DNA of 64,000 nt from Amycolatopsis pittospori (GCF_013870525.1 NZ_JACBXD010000030.1:21240-85239), one strand, 5' to 3'; positions 32,962 through 42,150 are shown, counted from the stretch's first letter. Notes: a model not told the origin generated them from the sequence alone. Program-made: numbers and translations.

Positions 32962-34194
32962 GTGCGACGGTTAAGCCTCTGGATGCGTGCTCACCCCATG
33001 GCCGGGGACAGTTTCATCGCCGTCGTCCTCCTGCTGACCGACCTGCTGTTCTTCGTGGCGGCGGTCGAGACGCCGGAAGTCCCGATGCCGCCCTGGTACG
33101 TGGTGGTGCCGCTGGACATCGCGATGGTCGTCCCGCTGATCTTCCGGCGGAAGGCCACGCTGTGGTCGACGTACCTGCTGCTGGCCATCGGCATCCCGCA
33201 CGGCGCGCTCGAACTGGGTGCGGCCAGCGGGCTGGCGATCATGATCAGTGTCTACTCGGTGCTGGTCTACGTCGGCCGCAAGCAGGGGCTGCTGTTCCTG
33301 CTGGCGACGATCGTGACCTCGGTGATCCAGCTGTGGGTCGATCCCCCGGAGGACGTCTGGGTGCTGGCGATCATCGGGGTCTTCGCCATCGCACTGTGCT
33401 GGACGCTCGGCGAGTTCGCCGGCGCGAGGCGTGCCTATCACGAGGAGGTGGAAGCCAGGTTGCATCTACTTGAGACGGAACGGGACCAGGCGACCAGGAT
33501 CGCCGTCGGCGAGGAACGCGGACGGATCGCCCGTGAGCTGCACGACGTCGTCGCGCACGCGGTGAGTGTCATGGTCGTGCAGGCCGACGGCGCGTCCTAC
33601 GCGGTCGACGGGAACCCCGAAATGGCGAAACGGGCCTTGCAGACGATTTCGGAGACCGGCCGCGGCGCGCTCGCCGAACTGCGGCGGCTACTGGACGTGC
33701 TCCGCAGCGACGGCGACGACGAACCGCGCGTGCCGCAGCCGGACGCCAGCGCGCTGACCGACCTCGCGGACCGGATCCGCCAGGCGGGCGTACCGGTGAC
33801 GCTGGCGATCGGCTCGGAAGCCCTGGTGGGACTGCCCGCCGGTGTCTCGCTCGGCGTGTACCGGATCGTGCAGGAGTCGCTGACGAACACGCTGAAGCAC
33901 GCCGGACAGGGCGCGCAGGCGGAAGTACGAGTACGCCGGGAAGCCGACGTGATCGACGTCGTGGTCGCCGATGACGGTGCCGGACGCGCGAAGCAACTGG
34001 TACCCACCACCGCCACGAGAACGGCACCACACGCCGCACCGGCCGGGCCGCGAAGGCTTTCGGTCCCCGGTGGGAACGGATTGATCGGAATGAGGGAACG
34101 GGCCAACGTCTTCGGCGGCACGCTGGAGGTCGGTCCCGCTCCCGGTGGAGGGTGGCAAGTGCACGCGAGGCTCCCGGTTAGGTTGGCGACGTGA
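32962..34194 (+). CDS. NarL-type sensor histidine kinase
   Basis: 410 residues from GTG. Five or six membrane helices occupy residues 15-155 with almost no extracellular loop, pointing to an intramembrane sensor. HisKA_3 dimerisation motif ARELHDVVAHAVSVMVVQADG has phospho-acceptor His194; the ATPase domain follows (YRIVQESLTNTLKHAG, VVVADDGAGRAK, GGNGLIGMRERANVFGG). The stop overlaps the response-regulator start by 4 bp. The signal is unknown. Confidence 0.92.
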   Translation: MRRLSLWMRAHPMAGDSFIAVVLLLTDLLFFVAAVETPEVPMPPWYVVVPLDIAMVVPLIFRRKATLWSTYLLLAIGIPHGALELGAASGLAIMISVYSVLVYVGRKQGLLFLLATIVTSVIQLWVDPPEDVWVLAIIGVFAIALCWTLGEFAGARRAYHEEVEARLHLLETERDQATRIAVGEERGRIARELHDVVAHAVSVMVVQADGASYAVDGNPEMAKRALQTISETGRGALAELRRLLDVLRSDGDDEPRVPQPDASALTDLADRIRQAGVPVTLAIGSEALVGLPAGVSLGVYRIVQESLTNTLKHAGQGAQAEVRVRREADVIDVVVADDGAGRAKQLVPTTATRTAPHAAPAGPRRLSVPGGNGLIGMRERANVFGGTLEVGPAPGGGWQVHARLPVRLAT

Positions 34195-34847
34195 TCCGAG
34201 TGGTGGTCGTCGACGACCAGGAATTGATGCGCGTCGGGTTCCGGATGGTCCTGGGCGCGCAGGCCGACATCGATGTCGTCGGCGAGGCGGGTGACGGTGC
34301 GCAGGCCATCCGCCTGGCGGAGGAACTGCGACCGGACGTCGTGCTGATGGACGTCCGGATGCCGGTGCTCGACGGGGTCGAGGCGACGAAGCGCATCGTC
34401 GAAGCCGGGACGGCGCGGGTGCTCGTCATGACCACGTTCGACCTGGACGAGTACGTCTATTCGGCGCTGCAGGGCGGGGCGAGCGGGTTCCTGCTGAAGG
34501 ACACGCAGCCGGATCACCTGGTCTCGGCGTTGCGGGCGGTCGCTTCGGGCGACGCCGTGGTCTCGCCGTCGGTGACCCGGCGGCTGCTCGACCGGTTCGT
34601 CGGCGGCGGCGGGAAGCCCCTGCGGGACGCGGCCGAACTCGACGTCCTGACCGAACGGGAGCGGGAGGTGCTCGTGCTGATCGCGAAGGGCCTCTCGAAC
34701 CTGGAGATCGCCGAGACGCTCTTCCTGTCCGAGGCGACGGTGAAGACGCACGTCGGGCGGATCCTGTCGAAGCTGGATCTGCGGGATCGGGTGCAGGCCG
34801 TCGTGCTCGCGTACGAGACCGGATTGGCCCGGCCCGGAGTCACGTAG
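34191..34847 (+). CDS. NarL/LuxR-type response regulator
   Basis: 218 residues. The receiver domain has VVDDQE and phospho-acceptor Asp54 in VLMDVRMP, with switch Lys in GFLLKDT. The C-terminal LuxR helix-turn-helix is LTEREREVLVLIAKGLSNLEIAETLFLSEATVKTHVGRILSKL. It pairs with the kinase it overlaps. Targets are unknown. Confidence 0.95.
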   Translation: MIRVVVVDDQELMRVGFRMVLGAQADIDVVGEAGDGAQAIRLAEELRPDVVLMDVRMPVLDGVEATKRIVEAGTARVLVMTTFDLDEYVYSALQGGASGFLLKDTQPDHLVSALRAVASGDAVVSPSVTRRLLDRFVGGGGKPLRDAAELDVLTEREREVLVLIAKGLSNLEIAETLFLSEATVKTHVGRILSKLDLRDRVQAVVLAYETGLARPGVT

Positions 34848-34859
34848 AAATCTCTTCGG

Positions 34860-34884
34860 AAAGTGCTCATTCGGTGAGCACTTT
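34860..34884 (+). terminator. Short hairpin after the response regulator
   Basis: AAAGTGCTCA and TGAGCACTTT form a 10-bp stem with loop TTCGG, 13 nt after the stop. There is no following T-run, so termination may be weak. Confidence 0.5.
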
Positions 34885-34929
34885 GCGGTGGATCCTTATC
34901 TCCAGAGCCACCCACTGGAGGAGAACGAA

Positions 34930-35343
34930 ATGTTGCGAGGACTCACCACCACCACGTTCTACGCCGACGACATGACCGCCGCGATCGACTGGTACTCCGA
35001 CCTCTTCGGGGTCGAGCCGTACTTCGTCCGCAACGGTCCCGACGAGAAGCCGGCGTACGTCGAGTTCCGGATCGGCGACTACCAGCACGAGTTCGGCTTG
35101 GTCCGCGGCGACTACCGGCCTTCGCTCGCTCAGCCGGGACCCGGCGGGGCGATCGCGAACTGGGCCGTCGACAACGTCGAGGACGCCTTCGCGAAGCTGC
35201 TCGAGAAGGGCGCGAAGGAGTACGAGCCGATCATCGAGCGCGGTCCGGGCTTCGTCACGGCGGCCGTCGTCGACCCGTTCGGCAACGTGCTCGGCGTCAT
35301 GTTCAACCAGCACTACCTGGACGTGCTGGCCGGGAAGAAGTAG
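34930..35343 (+). CDS. Glyoxalase/bleomycin-resistance (VOC) family protein
   Basis: 137 residues from ATG 34930, with GGAGGAGAA just upstream; a longer frame to 34888 would run through the ribosome site. The VOC fold is seen as two beta-alpha-beta-beta-beta modules: TTTFYADDMTAAIDWYSDLFGVEP, YVEFRIGDYQHEFGL, then NVEDAFAKLLEKGAKEYEPIIERGPGFVTAAVVDPFGNVLGVMFN. The 'DPFGNVLG' ending is the family signature. The ligand or substrate is unknown. Confidence 0.85.
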   Translation: MLRGLTTTTFYADDMTAAIDWYSDLFGVEPYFVRNGPDEKPAYVEFRIGDYQHEFGLVRGDYRPSLAQPGPGGAIANWAVDNVEDAFAKLLEKGAKEYEPIIERGPGFVTAAVVDPFGNVLGVMFNQHYLDVLAGKK

Positions 35344-35362
35344 ACCCGGCCAGCACGGTGAC

Positions 35363-36274
35363 TCAGCGGTACAGGGCGTGGTCCGCCGTCTCCGGATCCT
35401 TGCCCGCGTCCCTGACTTCGGCCATCCACTTGCCGAAGTCGGGGCGCGAGCCGTCGACGTCGGTCAGGCCGTATTCGTTCATCAGCGTCCACGACGCCAG
35501 CGTCTTGCCGGCGAATCGCGAGACCTCCGGGTCGGTCGCCAGCTTCGCGACACCACGCCCGAGCAGCGTCGGGGTCTCCGAGATGGCGAAGTCGACCGGT
35601 GCGGCCTTGCCGACCGCGTCCCGCCACGTCTCCTCGGTGACCTTGAAGTAGTCGAGCATCGCCTCCGACCGCAGGAAGCCCGGCGTCACGGTCATGCCGA
35701 CGCAGCCGTACTTCTTCAGTTCGGCCCCCAACGCCCTGCCGATCGCGCGGACACCGGACTTCGCGAGGAAGTACGGGATCCCCGCACCGACGTACTCGTC
35801 GTGATCACCGTCGGTGACCTCGAGGACGAGACCACCCTCGGACTTCACGACGAGCGGGAGGAGCCGGTGCAGCGCGATCAGATGGGTGTCGAGCGCGTTG
35901 TGCACCAGGGTGAGCGCGTCGTCGAGACTGGAATCCCAGTACTCCCCTTCGAAGTCCGCTAACGGGTCGCCGCCCCAGACGTCGTCGACCAGGACGTCGA
36001 TCCGGCCGTCCACTTCGGACTCGATCCGCGCCTTCAGAGCGTCCACATCGGACACTACGGTGAAGTCGGTGCGGACGGCGATCCCCCGGCCGCCCGCCGC
36101 GTCGACGAGTTCCGCGGTGTCCTCGATCGTCTCCGAACGCTTCATCGGCGACTGGCGCTCCCGCGTCGTGCGGCCGGTGACGAACACCGTCCAGCCGAGC
36201 CTGCCCAGTTCCACCGCGATCGCCCGGCCACAACCACGCGTCGCCCCGGTGACCACCGCTACTTTATGATCCAC
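35363..36274 (-). CDS. Short-chain dehydrogenase/reductase
   Basis: 303 residues. Nucleotide-binding motif TGATRGCGRAIAVELG begins at residue 9, and the catalytic YxxxK is in IPYFLAKSG. The usual catalytic Ser is not obvious (VLEVTDGDHDEY occupies that position), so activity may differ from classical SDRs. The C-terminus carries an unusual ~60-residue extension. It overlaps the upstream TetR gene by 11 bp and is probably controlled by it. Confidence 0.85.
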   Translation of the reverse strand: MDHKVAVVTGATRGCGRAIAVELGRLGWTVFVTGRTTRERQSPMKRSETIEDTAELVDAAGGRGIAVRTDFTVVSDVDALKARIESEVDGRIDVLVDDVWGGDPLADFEGEYWDSSLDDALTLVHNALDTHLIALHRLLPLVVKSEGGLVLEVTDGDHDEYVGAGIPYFLAKSGVRAIGRALGAELKKYGCVGMTVTPGFLRSEAMLDYFKVTEETWRDAVGKAAPVDFAISETPTLLGRGVAKLATDPEVSRFAGKTLASWTLMNEYGLTDVDGSRPDFGKWMAEVRDAGKDPETADHALYR

Positions 36275-36854
36275 TTCGGATACTTCCCTTCCACGCGGTC
36301 AGCACCGCGTCCACGTCTTGCCCCACACGGTCGACGTACCGGCCCTTCGGCCGGATCGACCAGTCCAGCGAAGCCCCGTTGGCCACCCCCAGCAGCACTC
36401 GCGCCGCGCGGACGACACCCGGCGCACCCGGCAGGTCACGCGCCGCGAGCCGCACCAGCCGCCGCAATTCCCCTTCCACGGCGGTGAAATGCACGCCGAG
36501 CAGTGCCCGGAGTTCCGGATCCCCGATGTCCGCTCCGAGCTGCCCGAGGTGGTTCGCCGCGGTCTCGGCGGTACCCAATCCCTCGTAGACCACGACGACC
36601 GCCGCCCGCAGACCTTCCACGGGATCGGCCGCCTCGCCGCATTCCCGCATCCGCCCTACGACGTACTCCGTGTTCATCCGGCTCAACGCCTGCAAAAGGC
36701 CGTTCTTGGAGCCGAACCGCTGGGCGATCGTGCCGACCGCGACCCCGGCCTCCTTGGCCACCTGGGCCAGCGTGAAACCCGGACCGACCATGCCGATCAC
36801 GGACTCCGCGGCCTGCAACAGTCGTTCATCGGTGATGGTGCGAGGCCTCGCCAT
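36264..36854 (-). CDS. TetR-family regulator of the SDR gene
   Basis: 196 residues. The DNA-binding domain includes ITDERLLQAAESVIGMVGPGFTLAQVAKEAGVAVGTIAQRFGSKNGLLQAL. The inverted repeat at 36861-36878 lies 6 nt upstream of the ATG, so it is very likely autoregulated. The SDR follows with an 11-bp overlap, a typical regulator-enzyme pair. Confidence 0.9.
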   Translation of the reverse strand: MARPRTITDERLLQAAESVIGMVGPGFTLAQVAKEAGVAVGTIAQRFGSKNGLLQALSRMNTEYVVGRMRECGEAADPVEGLRAAVVVVYEGLGTAETAANHLGQLGADIGDPELRALLGVHFTAVEGELRRLVRLAARDLPGAPGVVRAARVLLGVANGASLDWSIRPKGRYVDRVGQDVDAVLTAWKGSIRSGS

Positions 36855-36860
36855 ACAGTT

Positions 36861-36878
36861 ATTGAACCACGGTTCATT
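36861..36878. promoter_or_regulatory. TetR operator upstream of the SDR operon
   Basis: ATTGAACC-AC-GGTTCATT, symmetric at seven of eight half-site positions, directly upstream of the TetR start. Confidence 0.72.
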
Positions 36879-37044
36879 AACCCTGGCAATTCAGGGTCAC
36901 TCTCAGGGGTGTCACCGATCGCGTACGCCGTCGGGAGACGGCAAGCTAATCCTCAGGTCGGGTACCAGGTTGGCACCTCAGGATGACGCGCTCGGCCACC
37001 CACATGGACGACGATTGTTCTCGCAGTCGCCGAGGGGAGCAGAC

Positions 37045-37983
37045 ATGATCGAGGCAGTGGGCCTCACCAAGCGGTACGGCAAGACACTGGCGGTGAACAA
37101 CCTGTCCTTCTCCGTCGCGGCAGGGGAGGTCACCGGTTTCCTCGGGCCCAACGGGGCAGGCAAGTCGACGACCATGCGGATGATCCTCGGCCTGGACAAC
37201 CCCACAGCGGGCGAAGTGCGCATCGGGGGCAAGCTCTACCGCGAGCTGAAAGATCCACTTCGGACGGTCGGGGCCCTGCTGGACGCCAAATGGGTACACC
37301 CCAACCGGTCGGCGCGGGCGCATCTGCAGTGGATGGCGAAGTCCAACAAGATCCCGGCTTCCCGGGTCGACGAGGTGCTCGAAACCGTCGGGCTCACCAG
37401 CGTCGCCGGAAAGCGCGCGGGCGGTTTCTCCCTCGGCATGTCGCAGCGACTGGGGATCGCCGCGGCGCTGCTGGGAGACCCCGAGGTCCTCCTCTTCGAC
37501 GAGCCGGTCAACGGCCTCGACCCCGAGGGCATCCTCTGGATCCGGAAGTTCATGCACCGGCTGGCCGACGACGGACGCACCGTGCTGGTCTCCTCGCATC
37601 TGCTTTCGGAGATGGCGCTCACCGCGAGCCACCTGGTCGTGATCGGCAAGGGGCAGCTGATCTCCCAGTCCTCCACCGAAGAGTTCGTGTCACGGGCCGC
37701 CGAGAACACGGTCAAGGTCCGGTCGCCGCAACTGCCCGCACTGCGCGCCGTGCTCACCCAGGCGAGCGCCCAGGTCACCGACGGCGACAGTGCGCTCGTC
37801 GTGTCCGGTTTGGACAGTGCCAAGATCGGCGAGATCGCCGCGGCCAACCAGATCGTGCTGCACGAGCTCAGCCCGCAGACCGGCTCCCTGGAGCAGGCCT
37901 TCATGCAGATCACCGGCGACTCGGTCGAGTACCACACGGGTCTCGAAGCCGAAGCCGCCGAAGTGGTCGCCGCCGCCCAGTAG
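37045..37983 (+). CDS. ABC-transporter ATPase, module A
   Basis: 312 residues from ATG 37045 with GAGGGGAG upstream. Walker A GPNGAGKSTT, signature FSLGMSQRLGIA, Walker B EVLLFDEPVNGLDPEG and switch VSSHLLSEM are intact. The C-terminal third is the regulatory extension of BcrA/DrrA-like ATPases. It pairs with the permease at 38021. A second, very similar ATPase-permease pair begins at 39028, so the module was duplicated. The substrate is unknown; lantibiotic or bacitracin-type exporters share this architecture. Confidence 0.9.
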   Translation: MIEAVGLTKRYGKTLAVNNLSFSVAAGEVTGFLGPNGAGKSTTMRMILGLDNPTAGEVRIGGKLYRELKDPLRTVGALLDAKWVHPNRSARAHLQWMAKSNKIPASRVDEVLETVGLTSVAGKRAGGFSLGMSQRLGIAAALLGDPEVLLFDEPVNGLDPEGILWIRKFMHRLADDGRTVLVSSHLLSEMALTASHLVVIGKGQLISQSSTEEFVSRAAENTVKVRSPQLPALRAVLTQASAQVTDGDSALVVSGLDSAKIGEIAAANQIVLHELSPQTGSLEQAFMQITGDSVEYHTGLEAEAAEVVAAAQ

Positions 37984-38020
37984 CCGACACTGCCGAAACT
38001 CTTTCGAGGAAAGAAAAGCC

Positions 38021-38770
38021 ATGACTCTGCTCGCTGTGGAACGCATCAAGCTGTTCACCACACGCTCACCCTGGTGGTGTGCGCTGGTCACCCTCGCGGT
38101 CGTGATCGGTTTCTCCGCCATCATCTCCAGTGCCGCACCGGACGGCGAATTCACCGACGTGGGCCTGTCCCAGTTCGGTTCGAAGTTCGGGATGGCCGTG
38201 ATCATGGTGCTCGCCGCGCTTTCGGTGACCACCGAATACCGCTTCGGCACCATCCGCACCACGTTCCAGGCGGTTCCGAACCGCACCCCGGCGCTGCTGG
38301 CGAAGACCGGCGTCGTCGCCATCCTTTCGCTCGTGATCGGTGAGATCGCCGCGTTCGGCGCCTGGGGACTCGCGTCGGTCATGCGGTCGGAAGACCTCGC
38401 GCTGAACACCGCCGCCGAGTGGACCAACATCGCCGGGGTCGGCGTGGTCTTCGCGCTCGCTTCGGTGATCGCGGTCGCCATCGGCATCCTGATCCGGCAC
38501 AGCGCCGGCGCGATCTCGCTGCTGCTGATCTACAACCTCGCGGTCGAGGACCTGATCCAGCTCATCCCGAAGGTGGGCGCGGAGATCCACAAGTGGATGC
38601 CGTTCAACGTCGCCGACAAGTTCCTCCGCGGCGCCGGCACCCCGGGGGTGGATGGGCCTCCGCCGTCGAGCTCGACGCTGAGCCCGGCATGGGCACTGGC
38701 CTACTTCGCCGGTTTCGCGGCGGTGTTGCTGACCATCTCGCTGGTCGTCGCGAAGAAACGCGACGCGTAA
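38021..38770 (+). CDS. ABC permease, module A
   Basis: 249 residues with about six membrane helices, beginning AVERIKLFTTRSPWWCALVTLAVVIGFSAII. The TTEYRFGTIRTTFQAVPNRTPALLAKT segment is typical of ABC-2-like permeases that pair with BcrA-type ATPases. The final helix ends VLLTISLVVAKKRDA. Start at ATG 38021, preceded by GAGGAAAG. A terminator-like hairpin follows at 38848. Confidence 0.85.
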   Translation: MTLLAVERIKLFTTRSPWWCALVTLAVVIGFSAIISSAAPDGEFTDVGLSQFGSKFGMAVIMVLAALSVTTEYRFGTIRTTFQAVPNRTPALLAKTGVVAILSLVIGEIAAFGAWGLASVMRSEDLALNTAAEWTNIAGVGVVFALASVIAVAIGILIRHSAGAISLLLIYNLAVEDLIQLIPKVGAEIHKWMPFNVADKFLRGAGTPGVDGPPPSSSTLSPAWALAYFAGFAAVLLTISLVVAKKRDA

Positions 38771-38847
38771 GAACTTCCACAGGGAGAAAAGCCGGACGCT
38801 CGGCTCGGGGGAGTGAAGCGTCCGGACGGGGAGAAAAAGGGGAACAA

Positions 38848-38882
38848 GGACCGGGCCGCCTTATCGGGGGGCAGCCCGGTCC
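38848..38882 (+). terminator. Terminator after ABC module A
   Basis: GGACCGGGCCGCC (38848-38860) pairs with GGCAGCCCGGTCC (38870-38882) at 12 of 13 positions, followed by TTT. Confidence 0.75.
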
Positions 38883-38901
38883 TTTCCCGTTGGGTCACCT
38901 T

Positions 38902-38949
38902 GGTCGTGAGTGGCGATTCGGGTTCTAACCCGAATCGCCACTCACGACC
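38902..38949. repeat. Perfect 23-bp-arm hairpin between the two ABC modules
   Basis: Arms 38902-38924 and 38927-38949 with a 2-nt loop; the arm begins GGTCGTGAGTGGCGATTCGG. It lies 20 nt after the module A terminator, so it is either a second terminator or a repeat family member. Confidence 0.75.
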
Positions 38950-39027
38950 CGCAGGGCGACGCGGCCACGAAAACCGGCTCCGCGCCACAGCGTTGGGTAC
39001 TGTCGTAATCCACCGGAGGGAGGGCCG

Positions 39028-39948
39028 ATGATCGAGGCCACCACACTCACGAAACGCTACGGCGACAAGCTCGCCGTCGACGACCTTTCCTTCACGGCCG
39101 AAGCGGGCCGTGTGACCGGATTCCTGGGCCCCAACGGGGCGGGGAAGTCCACCACGATGCGGATGATGCTCGGTCTCGACAACCCGACGTCGGGTTCGGT
39201 GAGCATCGACGGCAAGGCCTACCGCGAGCTGCGTGATCCACTTCGGACGGTCGGCGGGATGATCGACGCCACCTGGCGGCACCCCGGCCGGACCGCGCGC
39301 GAGCATCTGCGGTGGATCGCCGCGACCAACGGCCTGCCCGACAAGCGGGTCGACGAGGTGCTGCGGCTGGTCGGGCTGGAGTCGGTCGCCCGCAAACGGG
39401 CGGGGCAGTTCTCGCTCGGGATGTCGCAGCGGCTCGGGATCGCGACGGCGTTGCTCGGCGACCCGCGTGTGCTGCTGTTCGACGAGCCGGTCAACGGGCT
39501 CGACCCCGAGGGCATCGTGTGGATCCGGCAGCTGATGCACGCGCTCGCCGCCGAGGGCCGCACCGTGTTCGTGTCCAGCCACCTGCTGCCGGAGATGGCG
39601 CAGACCGCGCAGGACCTCGTGGTGATCGGCCGCGGCAAGCTGATCTATCAGGGCACGATGGAGGACTTCGTCGGCCGCGCGAAGGGGCTCGGTGTGCGGG
39701 TCCGCAGCCCGCAGCTGCCGGAGCTGCGGACGGCGCTGACCGAGAAGGGCGCCGACTTCCGGGAGGAGGACGGCTCGCTCATCGTGTCCGAAATGGACAG
39801 CGACGACATCGGTGAGCTCGCCTTCGCCGCGGGCGCGACCCTCCACGAGCTGAGCCCGCTCACCGGGTCGCTCGAAAACGCGTACATGCAACTCACCGCC
39901 GAAGCCGTCGAATACGGCACCGGCCAGGTTCCGGAGGTCGCCCGATGA
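39028..39948 (+). CDS. ABC-transporter ATPase, module B
   Basis: 306 residues. It is a close paralogue of the ATPase at 37045: identical order and wording of motifs (GPNGAGKSTTMRMMLGLDNPTSG, FSLGMSQRLGIATALLGDP, VLLFDEPVNGLDPEGI, VSSHLLPEMAQ) and the same C-terminal LHELSPLTGSLENAYMQLT. It is translationally coupled to its permease by a 4-bp overlap. It belongs to the BcrA/DrrA-like group; the substrate is unknown. Confidence 0.9.
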   Translation: MIEATTLTKRYGDKLAVDDLSFTAEAGRVTGFLGPNGAGKSTTMRMMLGLDNPTSGSVSIDGKAYRELRDPLRTVGGMIDATWRHPGRTAREHLRWIAATNGLPDKRVDEVLRLVGLESVARKRAGQFSLGMSQRLGIATALLGDPRVLLFDEPVNGLDPEGIVWIRQLMHALAAEGRTVFVSSHLLPEMAQTAQDLVVIGRGKLIYQGTMEDFVGRAKGLGVRVRSPQLPELRTALTEKGADFREEDGSLIVSEMDSDDIGELAFAAGATLHELSPLTGSLENAYMQLTAEAVEYGTGQVPEVAR

Positions 39949-40697
39949 CCGCGGCGAACATGCTCCGCGCGGAGCGGATCAAATTGATGAGCACGCGGAT
40001 GCCCTGGTGGTGCGCCGGCATCGCGCTCGTCGGCGCGCTCGCCTACACGGCGTTGTTCTTCGGTTTCGTTCCGTTGGAGGAGCTGGAGAGCGTCGGATCG
40101 ACGCAGACCGCCAGCGCGCTCGGCCGCACCGTCGTGCTGATCCTCGCCATTCTGGCGGCGGCGACCGAGTTCAGCTGGGGCACGATGAGGCTCACCTTCC
40201 AGGCGGTGCCGTCGCGGATACCGGCGCTGCTGGCGAAGGGCGCCGTCGTCGGCGTGTTCTCGGGGCTGATCGGGCTGCTCGTGGGCTTCGGCTCGTGGGC
40301 GGTCGCGTATCTGATCAAACCGGCCGCCGACCTGGGGATCGCCTCCGGCGCCGACTGGCGCGCGGTGGCGGGTCAGGGGCTGACCTTCCTGCTGACCGGG
40401 CTGATCGGCGTCGGACTCGGCCTGCTGTTCCGCAGCCCCGCGTTCGGGCTCACGTTCGCCTTGGTCTGGACGCAGCTGATCGAGGGACTCGTACTGCTGA
40501 TTCCGCGCGTGGGCGACGACATCTACCAGTGGATGCCGTTTTTCGCGGCGAATCAGTTTTCCGGATCGGATCTGACGGTTTCGATGATGAAACTCGAGCC
40601 GCCGATGGGGCCGTGGGGCTATTTGGCTTATTTCGCTGGTATCTGCGTGATTGTGTATGCGGCCGGGCTCATGATCACCCACCGAAGGGACGCGTGA
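39945..40697 (+). CDS. ABC permease, module B
   Basis: 250 residues, about six helices; it begins MLRAERIKLMSTRMPWWCAGIAL, paralleling module A, with AATEFSWGTMRLTFQAVPSRIPALLAKG as the matched cytosolic segment and the same closing pattern (VIVYAAGLMITHRRDA). It is the paralogue of the permease at 38021. Confidence 0.86.
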   Translation: MTAANMLRAERIKLMSTRMPWWCAGIALVGALAYTALFFGFVPLEELESVGSTQTASALGRTVVLILAILAAATEFSWGTMRLTFQAVPSRIPALLAKGAVVGVFSGLIGLLVGFGSWAVAYLIKPAADLGIASGADWRAVAGQGLTFLLTGLIGVGLGLLFRSPAFGLTFALVWTQLIEGLVLLIPRVGDDIYQWMPFFAANQFSGSDLTVSMMKLEPPMGPWGYLAYFAGICVIVYAAGLMITHRRDA

Positions 40698-40831
40698 GCT
40701 TTTACCGCCTCCAAAGGAGTTAAGTCCACGTTAAGAGCCTGTGGCTTCTCTCACAGGAAGCGGACATACTGTTCCTGACCGGGCGATGCTCGGGATGAGC
40801 CATTTTCGGCTCTCGGCCCCGGAGGTGATCC

Positions 40832-41407
40832 TTGACGGTGGATTCCGGTCAGGGAGTGGAACGCACGATCCCGCAAGCCCGCACGGAAAGTATTCAGCCC
40901 CGGCTCGAGCCCATGCTCGACCTCGAATGGTCACAGGCGATCGAACTGCCACGCACGGTGGCGTCCGCGACCCGGCCATCCGATATTCGCCGCGCCTGGG
41001 TGCACCGCGCTCCCGAAGATCTCGTTGTGGCGTTGTACCGCGCTTCCAGTGGAATGCACGGTGAAATTCCCGCGCCATGGTGGCTTCGCGCCATCGTGGA
41101 CGGCAGGCTCGAATCGCGGGAACTCGGTTTCCGCATCGAAGATCGCATCGCCGGCCTGCTCGGCAGGCGTCCCGGTTGGGAATTCGTCCCGTGGGCCGCG
41201 GACGGAGAATCCGGCTACTGGGAGTTCATGCCCTCCGAACGCGGAGCGTCCGGGCATTCGATCCCGACCACGGTGCTGAACACCAACCGCCACGACGGCT
41301 GGATCGACGTCCTGCCCGCGCATTCCAGTACGACGCCGCCGCCGATCCCGGTCGCCGGATTCGCCGGCCTGCGGTCCCGGCTGGGGGAGTTCGAAGCGGT
41401 CCGGTAA
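40832..41407 (+). CDS. Conserved hypothetical protein, 191 residues
   Basis: No family is recognised. The start is either TTG 40832 or GTG 40838; both follow GGAGGTGATC (40821-40830), and the spacing favours 40832. The protein is soluble, with a tryptophan/proline-rich middle (PAPWWLRAIVDGRLESRELGFRIEDRIAGLLGRRPGWEFVPWAADG) and an Arg-rich C-terminus. It lies 20 nt upstream of trmB and may be co-transcribed with it. The region 40698-40831 before it holds the promoter. Confidence 0.6.
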   Translation: MTVDSGQGVERTIPQARTESIQPRLEPMLDLEWSQAIELPRTVASATRPSDIRRAWVHRAPEDLVVALYRASSGMHGEIPAPWWLRAIVDGRLESRELGFRIEDRIAGLLGRRPGWEFVPWAADGESGYWEFMPSERGASGHSIPTTVLNTNRHDGWIDVLPAHSSTTPPPIPVAGFAGLRSRLGEFEAVR

Positions 41408-41427
41408 CCCCCACGTTTAATGGGCGG

Positions 41428-42135
41428 GTGGAGAACGAGGACCAGCCACGGCTGCGCAGCGTGGTCAGTTATGTCAAACGCGGCGGCCGGATGACCGTCG
41501 GGCAGCAGCGAGCGTGGGAAGAACTCTGGCCGTCGCTCGGCCGCACCGTCGGCGAACTGCCCGCGGGACCGGTGGATTTCGACGCCTGGTTCGGCAGGCC
41601 CGCCCCGGTGATGGTGGAGATCGGCTCGGGTATGGGCGAGACCACGTCCCAGCTCGCGGCCGCCGCGCCGGAACTCAACTACGTCGCGGTCGAGGTGTAC
41701 GACCCCGGACTGGGCCAGCTGATGCTGCGCGCGGAGAAGCTCGGCGTGGAGAACCTGCGGCTGATGCACGGCGACGCCGTCATCCTGCTGACCGAGCACG
41801 TCTCGCCGGGCACGCTGTCCGGGGTCCGGCTGTTCTTCCCGGACCCGTGGCCGAAGAAGCGGCATCACAAGCGGCGGATCGTGCAGCCCGCGTTCGTCTC
41901 GCTGGTGGCGTCTCGGCTCGCGCCGGGCGGAACCTTCCACATGGCGACCGACTGGGAGAACTACGCGGAGCAGATGATGGAGGTCTGCTCGGCCGAGCCG
42001 CTCCTGCGCAACCGGTACGCCGACGAGCCCGATGGCTGGGCCCCGCGTCCGGAGTGGCGTCCGGTCACGAAGTTCGAGAACCGCGCCGACGTCGAAGGCC
42101 GTGTCTCGCACGACCTGATCTTCGAGCGGGTCTGA
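41428..42135 (+). CDS. trmB: tRNA (guanine-N7-)-methyltransferase
   Basis: 235 residues from GTG 41428. SAM-binding motif VEIGSGMGET (63-72), acidic VAVEVYDPGLGQL, and the TrmB signature FFPDPWPKKRHHKRRIVQP are present, as is the closing TKFENRADVEGRVSHDLIFER. It methylates G46 of tRNAs at N7 using SAM. The start avoids an upstream open stretch in the same frame that overlaps the previous gene. Confidence 0.95.
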   Translation: MENEDQPRLRSVVSYVKRGGRMTVGQQRAWEELWPSLGRTVGELPAGPVDFDAWFGRPAPVMVEIGSGMGETTSQLAAAAPELNYVAVEVYDPGLGQLMLRAEKLGVENLRLMHGDAVILLTEHVSPGTLSGVRLFFPDPWPKKRHHKRRIVQPAFVSLVASRLAPGGTFHMATDWENYAEQMMEVCSAEPLLRNRYADEPDGWAPRPEWRPVTKFENRADVEGRVSHDLIFERV

Positions 42136-42150
42136 GCGGCTGAAACGCCT

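Noticed and set aside
32964..32990. CCTCTGGATGCG at the start of the sensor kinase, shared with the dynamin palindromes
   Set aside because: It is only 12 bases, without the inverted arm, and sits inside a coding start; chance is adequate.
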